Positions 31,595 to 39,846 of a DNA stretch of 64,000 bases are shown here, piece after piece. The notes under the pieces are model-generated. The model was not told where the DNA came from and made no database searches. It saw only the letters and a program-made list of their open reading frames with translations. This stretch comes from Myxococcales bacterium (GTDB lineage: Bacteria; Myxococcota; Myxococcia; Myxococcales; Myxococcaceae), in NCBI GenBank assembly GCA_020846875.1, contig JADLDB010000113.1, positions 62,001 through 126,000 on the forward strand. The letters run 5' to 3'. The position numbers were made by a program, and so were the translations under genes. Position 1 is the first letter of the stretch; each line of letters opens with the position of its first letter.

Positions 31595-34500
31595 CTACCT
31601 CCGTCGCCGGGCACGGAGGAGGGCCACCAGCGACAGCAGCCCGAGCGCCCCGGCGTCGAGGCCGGAGGAGCAGCCGCAGCCGGGCTTCGTCGGGTTGACC
31701 GGATCCACCGTCATCGGGACCTGGTTCTTCACCACCACCTCCACGCGGGCGGGGGCGCTGGCGACCTCCAGATCCCGCACCACCAGCTCCAGGGTGATCA
31801 CCGTGTCGGCGTCGACGGCGGGCGCCACGAAGCCCACCCGATCCTTCGCGGAGACGTCCAGCGTCACGGGCGGGCCGTCCACCTGCGTCCACTCGAAGGT
31901 GAGGAGGTCACCGTCGGGATCGCTGCCGGTGCCCAGCACGTTGACGATCTGCCCTTCGGTCACCTCGATCACCGCCGGGAGCGAGGCCGAGGGGGCGCGG
32001 TTGGTGTTCTTCACCAGCACGGTGTGGAGGAAGGGGCCGGCCACGGCGCGCCCGTCGGTGACGGTGAGCTCGAAGGTCATCGGCGTGTCCACCACCACCA
32101 GCGGGGCGGTGTAGGTGCCGCCGCTCACCGTCACCGCGGGGCCGCTCGTCTGCGTCCAGGTCTGGGTCACCTGATCGCCGTCCGGATCCGACACGGTGGC
32201 CAGGAGCGTCACCTGGCTGCCCTCGTTGACCTCCTGATCCGGGCCGACGGTGGCGGTGGGCGCGCGGTTGGTGCAGGTGTTGGGATCGCCCACCACGGTG
32301 GTGAACGGCGTGTTGGTGATGCCGGTGAAGGAGATGTCGTCCACCTCCCAGCCCTTGGCGGCGGCGGCGTCGTCCGAGCCGATGCGGAAGCGCAGCTGCA
32401 CCGTCTGGCCGGCGTAGGTGGTGCCCAGGTTGACCGTCTCGGTGTTGAAGGTGGGGTAGCCGGGGCTGCGGCCGACGTAGGCCCGCTGGCCGCGCAGCGG
32501 GTTGGAGCCCTGGCTGCCCAGGCTGCCCGAGTAGCCCGGCAGGGCCTGCGCGCCGACGTCCGTCCAGGTGGTGCCGTCGGTGGAGAGCTCCAGCACCGAG
32601 CCGTCGTAGTTCTCACCCGTCTGCGCGTCCTTCTCGAAGTCGTAGCGGTGCTTGAAGGTGATCACCAGGGGCTGCGGGCCGACGTTCAGCGCCGGCGAGG
32701 TGAGCCAGGTGTCCGCCGGCGAGGCCGGGTTGGGGCCGAACCAGTAGTGCTCGGTGGCCGAGGCCTGGAAGACGCGCCAGTTGCTGCCGGTGTTGCCGTT
32801 GGGATCCGACGCGCTGGTCCACAGCGACATCGGGGCCTCCACGTCGTCGGTGGCGGTGCCGTTGGTCTTCAGGTCGTAGTTCAGCCGGAACAGCGCCGAC
32901 CGCTTCACCGGGCCCGGCACCACCAGGGAGGGATCCGCCACCGACACCTCGAAGGCGCCGGCGGTGACGCCGATCATGTCCTGGGCGGCTACCTTCACCT
33001 TGACGGTGGCCTTCATGAAGGGCGCCAGCGCGGGCAACTGCACCATGGGCCCGTCGGGGAAGACGATCCCCGGGGTGGTGGAGGACACCGTCACCTGCGC
33101 CTGGGTCAGCATGCCCACGCCGATGTTCTTGATGGTGACGTTGAGGAAGCCGTCTTCCAGCGCGTCCAACTGGCCGTCCAGGTCACAGCCGCGCACCGAG
33201 TCGTCGAGGGTGACGTCGGTGACGGCCAGGGCGTTGCCCACGTCGAAGCTCTCCACCACCGGGCGGTTGCCGGCGGCGTCGCGATCGGGCGCCACGGCCA
33301 GCATGCCGATGCCGCGCTTGGCGAAAGCCGTCCAGAAGGCGGCGTAGTCGGCGGTGTCGCGAGCGGCGGCCACGGCGAGGAGCGCGTCGCGTGCGTCGAC
33401 GAAGGTGGGCATGAGCGGCGTGGCCTTGTACGCGGCCACCAGGTAGCCCCGCATGCGATCGCGCGCTTGCTCGAAGGTGAGCCGCGGATCCCGCAACAGC
33501 GCCGCGTAGCACTCCCACAGCATGGTGGCCCACACCTCGCCGGTGTTGTGCGCCTCGGAGTTGGACCGCCCGCTCTGCCCGAAGGCCGTGGCCACCGCGG
33601 CCGGCAGGGCGATGTTGTCCTGGATGTGCTTGAAGGTGAGCCCGTTCTTCGCCAGGTCCGTGGAGTACGGGACGCGGCGAATGCCGTAGTAGTAGCCGTT
33701 GGGATCCTGCGCGAAGGACGTGTAGCCGGCCATGCCGTACACGCCGTTGAAGTTGGCGTTGCTGGGTACCAGCGCGTCCTCGGCCTTCACCGTCAAGAGG
33801 ATCGCGTGGAAGTCGCCCCACCCCTCGCCCATGCCCACCGCCTGCAGGTTGGAGATGCCGTTGCCGTCGCCGATCAGCCGGTTGGAGATGTAGTGCCCCC
33901 ACTCGTGGGCGACGATCGCGTTGTCCAGCGTCCCGTCGCGATCCACCGTGGCGCTGCGCACCAGCGTCACCGTGGTGCCCGCAGGCGTCGAACGCAGCGA
34001 CATGCCGGTGGTGCGCGTCACCGACACCGCGGGGATGGTGGTGGTGCCGCTGCCCGACAGGCTGGGCGGGTTCGACGAGGACTGGTTGTCCGCGATGATC
34101 ACCCCCACCGCGCCGTTGGCCTGCGCGTTCTGCACCTTGCTCAGGAAGGTGCACACGCCGCGATCGATGAGGGCGATCTTCCCCGCCACGGAGTTGACGA
34201 AGGCCGGCTGGCAGCCGTCGCTGGCGGTGCCGCCGCTCGAGGCGCTGCCGTCGTCCACCAGCACCAGCTCGCCGGTGACGTTGTAGGCCTGCGGGCCGAA
34301 GGTGGCGACGTTGATGTTCAGCGGCTGGGACGGGGTGGTGTTCAGCGTCACGCCGCCCGACGAGGTGCCGTCGAAGATGTACATCTGCATGCGCGGGCTC
34401 GCGCCGTCCGACGGGGTGGACATGTTGGCGTTGTTGCGGCCCGAGTAGTCCTGCGCCTCGGCGCGAAGCTGGTCGCCGCCCGCGCCGCCGCGGCCCAGGT

Positions 34501-35779
34501 TGGACAGCTGCGCGTTGCCCGAGGCCTCGTTGAAGCCCACGTCGTAGTACCAGTCGTGGAAGAAGTTCACGTCGTAGAAGAGCTGCGTGGCGGCGGCCAG
34601 GCGCTGGTCGGCGTTGGCGTTGGGGTTCTGCGCCGGGTCGAAGGTGCGATCGAAGGCGTTGGCGCTGGTGGTGGTGGGCACCAGGTCGCCGGTGCCGTAG
34701 CCGTTGGGCCGCGCAGCGTCGACGTAGGCGAAGGCGTTGTTGCCGTTGGTCTCGGTGGCGCCGTTGGGCAGCCAGGGATCGTTGGTGCTGATCGGCCCGC
34801 TCTGCAGCGTCACGGTGCTCTGCGGGACGAGGCCGGGATCGTACCCGTTGGGAATGCCGGCCAGGTGCGGCGTGCCGGCGTTGCCCTGGGGACCGTCCAT
34901 CGGCATGGCCAGCGCCGTGTTGTCCGCCCACACCTTGTAGGTGTACGCGTCGAAGGCGGTGAGGTTCTTCCGGTAGAGCAGCCTGCCGTCCACCGCGGAC
35001 ACCACGAAGGAGTAGGCGTCGTGATCCGTGGCGCCCACGGCGAGATCGAGCTCGACGTACAGGCCCGGCTCCAGCCCGTCCGGCACGGGGAACCAGGTGG
35101 GCCGCACGCGGGCCAATTCCGGCTCGTCCTTCAGGGCGAAGCGCTGGTAGCCGTCCTTCACGTCGACGGGCTTGAGCTGCTGGGGCTCCAGCCCCCGGCC
35201 GGTGAGATCCTGGAAGGCCACCGCGAGGGCCGACTCGGAGGTCAACGCGAAGCCACCGCGCGCCTTCACCTCGGGCGTCAGGTAGCCGGCCAGGGCCACC
35301 AGCTCCAGCTCGCCGGTCATCACCACGCGCAGCTCGTCGCGGAAGACGCGCACGCCATCGAGCTGCTGCTGGAAGCTGACGATCACCGCGCCGCCGTCGC
35401 GCAGGTCGTGCACGCCCGTCACCTTCGCCTCGGCCCAGCGAGAGGGCTCGGCGCGGTACAGCTCGGCGTGGGAGAAGAGGAAGCGGCGCGCGGCCTGCTC
35501 GGGCGACAGCCCCATGGCGCGGAAGGTGCGGGCGCCGGGGACGGGCCTCGACGACCAGAAGAAGGTGGGCACGCCGTAGCGGGGCTCGGTGGACGAGACG
35601 TGCCCCGCGGCGAAGGCGGCGCGCGCCCCGGCAGAGAAGCCGCGCGCGTCCGGCAACGACTTCACCTCGGTGCGGGACAGAAACGCATCCAGCGGTGGCC
35701 GCTCGGCGTGCGTCGGCATCGCGGCGAAGGCGTGCGCGGACAGCAGCACCAACACGGCACTCAGCATCCGTCGGGTCAT
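31595..35779 (-). CDS. Fungalysin-type (M36) zinc metallopeptidase with MYXO-CTERM tail
   Basis: A 1394-residue secreted protease. Start ATG 35779 is chosen because a clean signal peptide follows (MTRRMLSAVLVLLSAHAFA) and GGGAG precedes it. An FTP-type propeptide spans about 50-250. The catalytic domain includes a protease-associated (PA) insert (about 505-595) and the zinc motif HEWGH (His625, Glu626, His629), with the downstream EGWGDF glutamate as third ligand. Beyond about 850 come beta-sandwich domains, including a MAM/jelly-roll-like segment and two Ig/cadherin-like repeats (NRAPTATVGPDQEVNEGSQV, NRAPSASLPAVIEVTEGQIV). It ends with CGCSSGLDAGALGLLSLVALLRARRRR, a MYXO-CTERM signal for surface anchoring. 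Likely used in predation or nutrient digestion. Confidence 0.9.
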   Translation of the reverse strand: MTRRMLSAVLVLLSAHAFAAMPTHAERPPLDAFLSRTEVKSLPDARGFSAGARAAFAAGHVSSTEPRYGVPTFFWSSRPVPGARTFRAMGLSPEQAARRFLFSHAELYRAEPSRWAEAKVTGVHDLRDGGAVIVSFQQQLDGVRVFRDELRVVMTGELELVALAGYLTPEVKARGGFALTSESALAVAFQDLTGRGLEPQQLKPVDVKDGYQRFALKDEPELARVRPTWFPVPDGLEPGLYVELDLAVGATDHDAYSFVVSAVDGRLLYRKNLTAFDAYTYKVWADNTALAMPMDGPQGNAGTPHLAGIPNGYDPGLVPQSTVTLQSGPISTNDPWLPNGATETNGNNAFAYVDAARPNGYGTGDLVPTTTSANAFDRTFDPAQNPNANADQRLAAATQLFYDVNFFHDWYYDVGFNEASGNAQLSNLGRGGAGGDQLRAEAQDYSGRNNANMSTPSDGASPRMQMYIFDGTSSGGVTLNTTPSQPLNINVATFGPQAYNVTGELVLVDDGSASSGGTASDGCQPAFVNSVAGKIALIDRGVCTFLSKVQNAQANGAVGVIIADNQSSSNPPSLSGSGTTTIPAVSVTRTTGMSLRSTPAGTTVTLVRSATVDRDGTLDNAIVAHEWGHYISNRLIGDGNGISNLQAVGMGEGWGDFHAILLTVKAEDALVPSNANFNGVYGMAGYTSFAQDPNGYYYGIRRVPYSTDLAKNGLTFKHIQDNIALPAAVATAFGQSGRSNSEAHNTGEVWATMLWECYAALLRDPRLTFEQARDRMRGYLVAAYKATPLMPTFVDARDALLAVAAARDTADYAAFWTAFAKRGIGMLAVAPDRDAAGNRPVVESFDVGNALAVTDVTLDDSVRGCDLDGQLDALEDGFLNVTIKNIGVGMLTQAQVTVSSTTPGIVFPDGPMVQLPALAPFMKATVKVKVAAQDMIGVTAGAFEVSVADPSLVVPGPVKRSALFRLNYDLKTNGTATDDVEAPMSLWTSASDPNGNTGSNWRVFQASATEHYWFGPNPASPADTWLTSPALNVGPQPLVITFKHRYDFEKDAQTGENYDGSVLELSTDGTTWTDVGAQALPGYSGSLGSQGSNPLRGQRAYVGRSPGYPTFNTETVNLGTTYAGQTVQLRFRIGSDDAAAAKGWEVDDISFTGITNTPFTTVVGDPNTCTNRAPTATVGPDQEVNEGSQVTLLATVSDPDGDQVTQTWTQTSGPAVTVSGGTYTAPLVVVDTPMTFELTVTDGRAVAGPFLHTVLVKNTNRAPSASLPAVIEVTEGQIVNVLGTGSDPDGDLLTFEWTQVDGPPVTLDVSAKDRVGFVAPAVDADTVITLELVVRDLEVASAPARVEVVVKNQVPMTVDPVNPTKPGCGCSSGLDAGALGLLSLVALLRARRRR

Positions 35780-35984
35780 CGGTGTCTCTCCCAGCGAGGT
35801 GCCAGATTCCCCACCTGGCGGCGCGGTACCTACCGACAGTCGAGCGGCGATGCAACTGGGATTGCCCAATAAAATCAGCCACTTGATGACAGGAAATGCA
35901 CGACCGGGCCGCGAGGAAAGTGGCGGCCCGGCGCAGGTGTCAGTGTAGGAGCGTGAAGGTGTCGCGTGGTTTCGCGAGCTTGTG

Positions 35985-37829
35985 TCACCTCTGGGCGACG
36001 CGGCCGGCGAGGCTCTGGGCGTGCGCGAGGAGGCTCAGGAACTCCCGACGCTCCGCGTTGCCTGGGGGCGTGGCGTCGCGGGCGATGCGCAGGACGTCGG
36101 CGTAGCTCCACTCGGCGGCGTCGGGGGAGCGGCGGAAGATCTCGGCGGCGGCCATCACCGCGGTGGCGAAGCGCAGGTCCACGGGCGCGTCGTCGAAGCG
36201 CGTGGCGAGGGCGGACTGTGGAAAGACGAAGGCCTTCTCGGACGCGGTGGTGCCGCGCGGCTCCTTGGCGCGCAGGCGCACGGTGACGAGGCCCGCGCCG
36301 GCACCTTCCTTCAGGTCCACCTCGTAGAGCGCGGTGACGGTGTGGCCGGAGCCGATCTCTCCCGCGTCCACCTTGTCGTTGCGGAAGTCGCGATCGGCGA
36401 GGTCGCGGTTCTCGTAGCCGACCAGGCGGTAGGCGTTGACCTGCGTGGGATCGAAGTCCACCTGCAGCTTCACGTCCTGGGCGATCACCTGCAGCGTGCC
36501 GCCGAGCTGCTCGACGAAGATCCGCCGCGCGGCCAACAGCGAGTCCACGTAGTAGTGGTTGCCGTTGCCCTGGTCGGCGAACTGCTCCATCAGCACCGAC
36601 TTGTAGTTGCCCATGCCGAAGCCGACGGTGGTGACGGTGACGCCTTCCTTCACGTGGCCGTGGATCAGCTTGAGGATCTCCTGGTGGGAGGTCCTCCCCA
36701 CGTTGGCGTCGCCGTCGGAGAGGATGATCACCCGGGAGATCGACTTCCCGTCGAGCGCCTTGAGCGCCTGCTGGTAGGCGAGCTCGATGCCCGAGCCCAT
36801 CGCGGTGCTGCCGCCCGAGGACAGCTCCTCGATGGCCTGGTGGATCTTCGCCTTCTGCTCCATGCCGGTGTGGGGCAGCGCCACGCGCACGCTGCCGGCG
36901 TAGGTGACCAGCGCCACCGAGTCGCCGTCGTGGAGCTGATCGACCAGCATGCGCAGGGCGCGCTTGGCCAGCGGGAGGCGATCGGGGCCGGCCATCGAGC
37001 CGGACACATCCACGAGGAAGGTGAGGTGCGCGGCCTTGCGCTCGGAGAGATCGAGCGAGCGGCCCTGCACGCCCACCCGCAGCAGGTGCTTGCCCGGGGT
37101 GAAGGGCGACGGCGCGGCGTCCAGCTGCACGGTGAGCGGCTGGCCCTTCTCGGGCTGCGGGTAGCGGTAGCGGAAGTAGTTGAGCCACTCCTCGACGCGC
37201 ACCGACTCGGCGGGCGGCAGCTCCCCGGACAGCAGCTTGCGGCGGCCCAGCGTGTAGGAGGCAGTGTCCACGTCCACCGCGAAGGTGGAGAGGTGATCGC
37301 GCTCCGCCAGCGTCCAGGCGTTGATCTTCGCCTCGCCATACTCCTCGCCGCCGAACACCCGGTCCACGGGCGCCGGACCGCGCGCCGCGCCGGTGCCGTA
37401 GCCCACGCCGCTGCCGTAGCCCACCAAGCCGGCGCCCCGCCCGAGGGCGCCCAGGCTGCCCAGGCCGATGGCGCCGCCCTGCCCTCCGCCTCCCTTGGCC
37501 GTCCCCTTCATGCCCAGGCCCCCCACCCCGTGCCCTGCGCCGACGTCGCTCCCGAGCGCGTTGGCCAGGTCGCCCTTGCCCGAGGCGCCGGCCAGCACGT
37601 CCTTCATCTGCTCTTCCCCGCTCGCCGTCACGGGCCTCGGCAGGCCCGCCGTCGCCTCGGGCGCGTGGGGATCGGCGAGGCCCTTCTTCTCCTCGGACGG
37701 CTGGGATCTCTTCTCCGTCTTCGCCTGCGGCTTCGGGGCCTCACTCGGGGCGGGCGGGACAGGCTGCTCCTGCCGGCAGGCAACCAGCGCACACACGAGG
37801 ACTCCAACCGAAATGCGGCTCGCCTTCAT
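35985..37829 (-). CDS. von Willebrand factor A domain lipoprotein, YfbK-like
   Basis: A 614-residue lipoprotein (MKASRISVGVLVCALVACRQ, lipobox VAC). AGGAG precedes ATG 37829; an in-frame start upstream would destroy the signal peptide. After a Pro/Lys-rich linker and a Gly-rich stretch (about 115-165), the YfbK N-terminal domain appears (YGEAKINAWTLAERDHLSTFAVDVDTASYTLGRRKLLSGELPPAESVRVEEWLNYF, in pieces). The vWA domain has MIDAS DVSGS (Asp274, Ser276, Ser278) and IILSDGDANVGRT. A DUF3520-type C-terminal region follows. The metal-dependent adhesion site suggests a protein-interaction role in the cell envelope; the ligand is unknown. Its promoter region is shared with the divergent lipoprotein gene. 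Confidence 0.87.
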   Translation of the reverse strand: MKASRISVGVLVCALVACRQEQPVPPAPSEAPKPQAKTEKRSQPSEEKKGLADPHAPEATAGLPRPVTASGEEQMKDVLAGASGKGDLANALGSDVGAGHGVGGLGMKGTAKGGGGQGGAIGLGSLGALGRGAGLVGYGSGVGYGTGAARGPAPVDRVFGGEEYGEAKINAWTLAERDHLSTFAVDVDTASYTLGRRKLLSGELPPAESVRVEEWLNYFRYRYPQPEKGQPLTVQLDAAPSPFTPGKHLLRVGVQGRSLDLSERKAAHLTFLVDVSGSMAGPDRLPLAKRALRMLVDQLHDGDSVALVTYAGSVRVALPHTGMEQKAKIHQAIEELSSGGSTAMGSGIELAYQQALKALDGKSISRVIILSDGDANVGRTSHQEILKLIHGHVKEGVTVTTVGFGMGNYKSVLMEQFADQGNGNHYYVDSLLAARRIFVEQLGGTLQVIAQDVKLQVDFDPTQVNAYRLVGYENRDLADRDFRNDKVDAGEIGSGHTVTALYEVDLKEGAGAGLVTVRLRAKEPRGTTASEKAFVFPQSALATRFDDAPVDLRFATAVMAAAEIFRRSPDAAEWSYADVLRIARDATPPGNAERREFLSLLAHAQSLAGRVAQR

Positions 37830-37908
37830 CGTCAGCTCCTGGAGGGTGGGATTCGCAGGCACAGACAGCGCGCCCGCGCGGCCGGTTCCCGGTGTAGAAG
37901 CGCTCGCC

Positions 37909-38613
37909 GTGACGCGACGCCTCTTCCTCTCCGCGCTGGCTCTGGTGGCGACGGGCTGCTCCTCGGTGCAGGCCGCGCTCAGAGATCGCACCAACGCGCT
38001 GCTCGGCGACTATCGATCCCGCGCGCCTGGCCTGGTGCCGGCCCCCGCGACGGCTGGTCCCCGCGCCTGGGAGCCCGGCCAGTACGTCGTCTACGCCGTC
38101 ACCCGCGAGGGCAAGCCGGGGCTCTTGCGCTACGCGGTGGAGGAGCGCACCGCCGAGGGCGTGTGGCTGGGCATTCAGGAGCTGTCCTACGAGACGAAGT
38201 CGCTGTGGCGGGTGCTGCTCAAGCGGGACCTCACCTCGGCGGAGGACGCGGTGTCGCAGGCGCGGCGGGCGATCGTCCAGCCCGACGGCCAGGCCACACG
38301 GATCTACGACTTCGAGGCCGACTCGAGCCCGGTGGTGGCGAAGATGCGCGAGTCGATGGCGCCGCTGTGGGCGGGCTTCCTCCCCGCGCAGTCCTCTGGG
38401 TCACCGTCGGCAGTCAACGTCACCGCCGGCCGCTTCGAAGGCGCCACTGAGGCGAAGGCCACCCTGCACGTGCTGGGCGTGGTGAGCGAGTTCCGCGGGC
38501 ATCGCCACGACGCGGTGCCGCTCACCGGGCTGTTGGACGGGAAGACGTCCGACGGGAAGGCGACCATCGAGCTGCTGGAGTACGGAGACGACGCGGCCTC
38601 GCCCCTCTTCTGA
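37909..38613 (+). CDS. Hypothetical lipoprotein, 234 aa
   Basis: Starts at GTG 37909 (VTRRLFLSALALVATGC), giving a lipobox ATGC at residue 17. The mature part has QYVVYAVTREGKPGLLRYAVEERTAEGVWLGIQELSYETKSLWRVLLKRDL, a beta-rich pattern seen in myxobacterial lipoproteins of unknown function, and a region about 150-200 ending in HRHDAVPLTGLL. No catalytic motif is seen. It is divergent from the vWA lipoprotein across 79 bp, so the two may be co-regulated. It converges on hemW. Confidence 0.65.
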   Translation: MTRRLFLSALALVATGCSSVQAALRDRTNALLGDYRSRAPGLVPAPATAGPRAWEPGQYVVYAVTREGKPGLLRYAVEERTAEGVWLGIQELSYETKSLWRVLLKRDLTSAEDAVSQARRAIVQPDGQATRIYDFEADSSPVVAKMRESMAPLWAGFLPAQSSGSPSAVNVTAGRFEGATEAKATLHVLGVVSEFRGHRHDAVPLTGLLDGKTSDGKATIELLEYGDDAASPLF

Positions 38614-38645
38614 GCCCCGCGGCCCTCGAGAGCCAAAGCGGCGGG

Positions 38646-39842
38646 CTACATCAACCGCGCCGCGATGGCCGAGTGCACGTCGAAGCCTGCGTCGGTGAGC
38701 GCGAGGCGGCCCTCCTCCAACGTCGCCAGCCCACCGGTGAGGAGGTGCTCGATGACCGCGCGGCGCGGCGTGAAGTCCTGCCCAAAGTCCGCGCACACGG
38801 CCTCCAGCGCCACTCCGTTGGCCAGCCGCAGGCCCATCGCCACCCGCTCCTCGAAGCGCTCCACCGGAGAGAGGGACTCACGGGAGGCCTCGGGGATCCG
38901 CCCCGCCTCGACGTCGGCCAGGTAGCGCTCCGCGCTGCGGTGGTTGGCGTAGCGCAAGGGGGCCAGGAAGCCCGTGGCGCCCACGCCCAGCGCCAGGTAC
39001 TCGCCGCCCGTCCAGTACAGCGCGTTGTGCCGCGAGTGCAGCCCCGGGCGCGCGTAGTTGGACACCTCGTAGCGGCGCAGGCCGGCCGCGGCGTACACGT
39101 CGCGGACCACCCGCTGCATCGCCACCACCGTCGCGTCGTCCGGCAGCCGCACCTCGCCGCGCGCCAACTGCTTCGCCAGCGGCACCTCCTCCGCCAGCGA
39201 GGCCTGATCCAACGTCAGGGCGTAGGCCGACAGGTGCTCGGGCCCGAGGCCCACCGCCGCGCGCGCGTCCGCCTCCGCCTCGGCCACCGTCTGCCCCTGC
39301 ACCCCGTAGATGAAGTCCATCGACACGTTGTCGAAGCCCGCCGCCCGCGCCGAGGCGAAGGCCCGCTTCGCCGTGTCCCCGTCGTGCGCGCGGCCCAGCG
39401 CGGCCAGCGTGGAGGAAGCGAAGGACTGCACGCCCAGCGACAGCCGCGTCACCCCCGCCGCCCGGTAGCCCGCGAAGCGCTCGGCGTCGGCCGCCCCGGG
39501 GTTGGCCTCCAGCGTCACCTCGGCGCCCGCCTCCACCGTGAAGGCCTTCGCCAGCGCGTCCAGCACCCGGCCCACGTTCGCCGGCTGCCACAGCGACGGC
39601 GTGCCGCCCCCGATGAAGATGGAGTGCACCGCGCGCCCGGACAGCGCGTGTTCCGCCACCCGCCGGGCCAGCTCCGAGACCAGCGCCCGGGTGTAGCGCT
39701 CCTCGGGCACCACCTTCGCGGCGGTGGAGGCGAAGTCACAGTACGGGCACTTCGACAGGCAGAAGGGGAAGTGCACGTACACGCCCAGGCGCGCGGCCTC
39801 GAGGCCGGTGCGGGGATCCACCGGGGCGCTGGGCAGAGACAT
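38646..39842 (-). CDS. hemW: Radical SAM heme chaperone HemW
   Basis: A 398-residue HemN-family protein. The radical SAM cluster motif CxxxCxxC is at Cys28, Cys32 and Cys35 within FCLSKCPYCDFAS, followed by IFIGGGTPSLW and VTLEANPG. The HemW form lacks the N-terminal extension of true oxygen-independent coproporphyrinogen oxidase (HemN), so its role is heme binding and delivery rather than porphyrin oxidation. The C-terminal winged-helix domain is present. It starts 4 nt after the stop of the coiled-coil gene, so the two share a transcript, although the functions look unrelated. Confidence 0.93.
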   Translation of the reverse strand: MSLPSAPVDPRTGLEAARLGVYVHFPFCLSKCPYCDFASTAAKVVPEERYTRALVSELARRVAEHALSGRAVHSIFIGGGTPSLWQPANVGRVLDALAKAFTVEAGAEVTLEANPGAADAERFAGYRAAGVTRLSLGVQSFASSTLAALGRAHDGDTAKRAFASARAAGFDNVSMDFIYGVQGQTVAEAEADARAAVGLGPEHLSAYALTLDQASLAEEVPLAKQLARGEVRLPDDATVVAMQRVVRDVYAAAGLRRYEVSNYARPGLHSRHNALYWTGGEYLALGVGATGFLAPLRYANHRSAERYLADVEAGRIPEASRESLSPVERFEERVAMGLRLANGVALEAVCADFGQDFTPRRAVIEHLLTGGLATLEEGRLALTDAGFDVHSAIAARLM

Positions 39843-39846
39843 CGCG

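Noticed and set aside
32024-35872. 1282-codon plus-strand open frame
   Set aside because: Antisense to the M36 peptidase, whose domains and signal peptide are clear. The plus-strand product is His/Arg/Val-rich without motifs.
35985-37829. vWA protein considered as a Ro60 (TROVE) partner for the RNA near rtcB
   Set aside because: It has a lipoprotein signal and YfbK/DUF3520 layout, no TROVE HEAT repeats, and lies 20 kb away.
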